A stretch of 64,000 nt of DNA, from assembly GCF_011030405.1 (NCBI RefSeq), contig NZ_JAAJTJ010000001.1, positions 1 through 64,000 on the forward strand. The letters are read 5' to 3'. The position numbers and the translations under genes were made by a program. Numbering within the stretch: position 1 is the first letter of the stretch; every line of letters starts with the position of its first letter. This document shows, one piece after another, positions 63,631-64,000 of this stretch. This DNA is from Parapedobacter sp. SGR-10 (GTDB lineage Bacteria > Bacteroidota > Bacteroidia > Sphingobacteriales > Sphingobacteriaceae). Under the pieces are notes generated by a model. That model searched no databases. It saw nothing but the letters and a program-made list of their open reading frames with translations, and was not told the DNA's origin.

Positions 63631-64000
63631 TTATTCCTCATCCACAAACTTATACCCCAATCCCCGAACAGTCTGTAGATACATTGGTTTATCCGGGTTT
63701 TGCTCTATCTTCTTGCGCAACCGCACCACGTGCATGTCGAGTGTACGGGTATTTACATTGGAGCTATATCCCCAGACGACTTCCATCAATTCTTCCCGGG
63801 TAATCTCACGACCCATATTCTGCAGAAAATGCAGCAGGATCCGATTCTCTAATATGGTCAACTCGATCTTTTTGCCATCACGTACCAAGGAATGGATATT
63901 GGGATGATGTTCTGTATCGCCGAAAGTGTACACATCTTTTCCGTTCTTCGGAACAAAAAAGCGCACCTTATTTTCGATCATAGCGACCAAGAGGTCCATA
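63631..64000 (-). CDS. OmpR/PhoB-type response regulator, C-terminal part
   Basis: A 123-codon partial frame that runs off the window end. It contains the complete winged-helix output domain (ELTILENRILLHFLQNMGREITREELMEVVWGYSSNVNTRTLDMHVVRLRKKIE...VRGLGYKF). Sequence before residue 20 is the last part of the receiver domain or linker. The sensor kinase, if linked, is outside the window. Family sequence resembles RprY-like regulators of Bacteroidota, but that name is not certain. Confidence 0.9.
   Translation of the reverse strand, partial: MDLLVAMIENKVRFFVPKNGKDVYTFGDTEHHPNIHSLVRDGKKIELTILENRILLHFLQNMGREITREELMEVVWGYSSNVNTRTLDMHVVRLRKKIEQNPDKPMYLQTVRGLGYKFVDEE

Overview
The window looks like a chromosomal segment of a Bacteroidota bacterium, most likely Sphingobacteriaceae (Sphingobacterium-like). 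The evidence is a SusC/SusD pair with an ECF sigma/FecR pair, a type IX secretion set (giant adhesin with a gliding-motility-type C-terminus, PorP/SprF, OmpA), a GIY-YIG gene of the kind seen near RNA genes, and promoters that fit the Bacteroidota pattern TTTG-N17-24-TAnnTTTG rather than an E. coli -35/-10. The best promoters are upstream of tRNA-Asp, tRNA-Leu, rpsA, ahcY and the bacilliredoxin gene.

Layout. 1-0.9 kb: a GIY-YIG gene, a block of short hairpins, and two identical tRNA-Asp genes. 1.1-6.5 kb: an integrative mobilizable element with a tyrosine recombinase, a helix-turn-helix protein, a small replication-type protein, a CHC2/Toprim primase-like protein, a likely oriT, a MobC-like protein, a relaxase and a membrane coiled-coil protein. 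6.5-14.8 kb: a nutrient-uptake locus, probably cargo, with an ECF sigma factor, a Fic protein whose gene lies between sigma and anti-sigma, FecR, SusC, and a SusD that lacks its C-terminal part. I could not find the right border of the element.

15-31.5 kb: a second sigma factor paired with a membrane HtrA-like protease that carries a cytoplasmic anti-sigma-like segment; peroxiredoxin; a frameshifted lipoprotein; proline synthesis (proA, proB); a ParE-type toxin-antitoxin pair; a NadR-like kinase; ahcY; a bacilliredoxin; a DUF1501/DUF1800 pair; rpsA; YihY. 31.5-36.2 kb: an envelope cluster (thioesterase, MltG, PASTA protein, divergent ddl, degenerate M23 protein). 36.2-47.5 kb: folA-thyA, mtaB, an SGNH hydrolase, uvrB, a broken REP-associated transposase, upp, a YkuK-family protein, a class III aminotransferase and an amidohydrolase lipoprotein. 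47.5-60.9 kb: the type IX secretion-associated operon, with a 3145-residue adhesin. 61.4-64 kb: a membrane AraC-family regulator, tRNA-Leu, greA and the C-terminal half of an OmpR-type response regulator cut by the window edge.

The most unusual signal is between thyA and mtaB (37801-38157): seventeen degenerate 21-bp units with a GTAC...TAC core, in perfect register with no insertion or deletion. It is not a CRISPR array and matches no feature class I know. Other notable signals are a TGGATAT operator-like array before the Fic gene, a two-copy 2.4-kb super-repeat inside the adhesin gene, a palindromic repeat family shared with the transposase gene, and palindromes in the leaders of rpsA and ddl.
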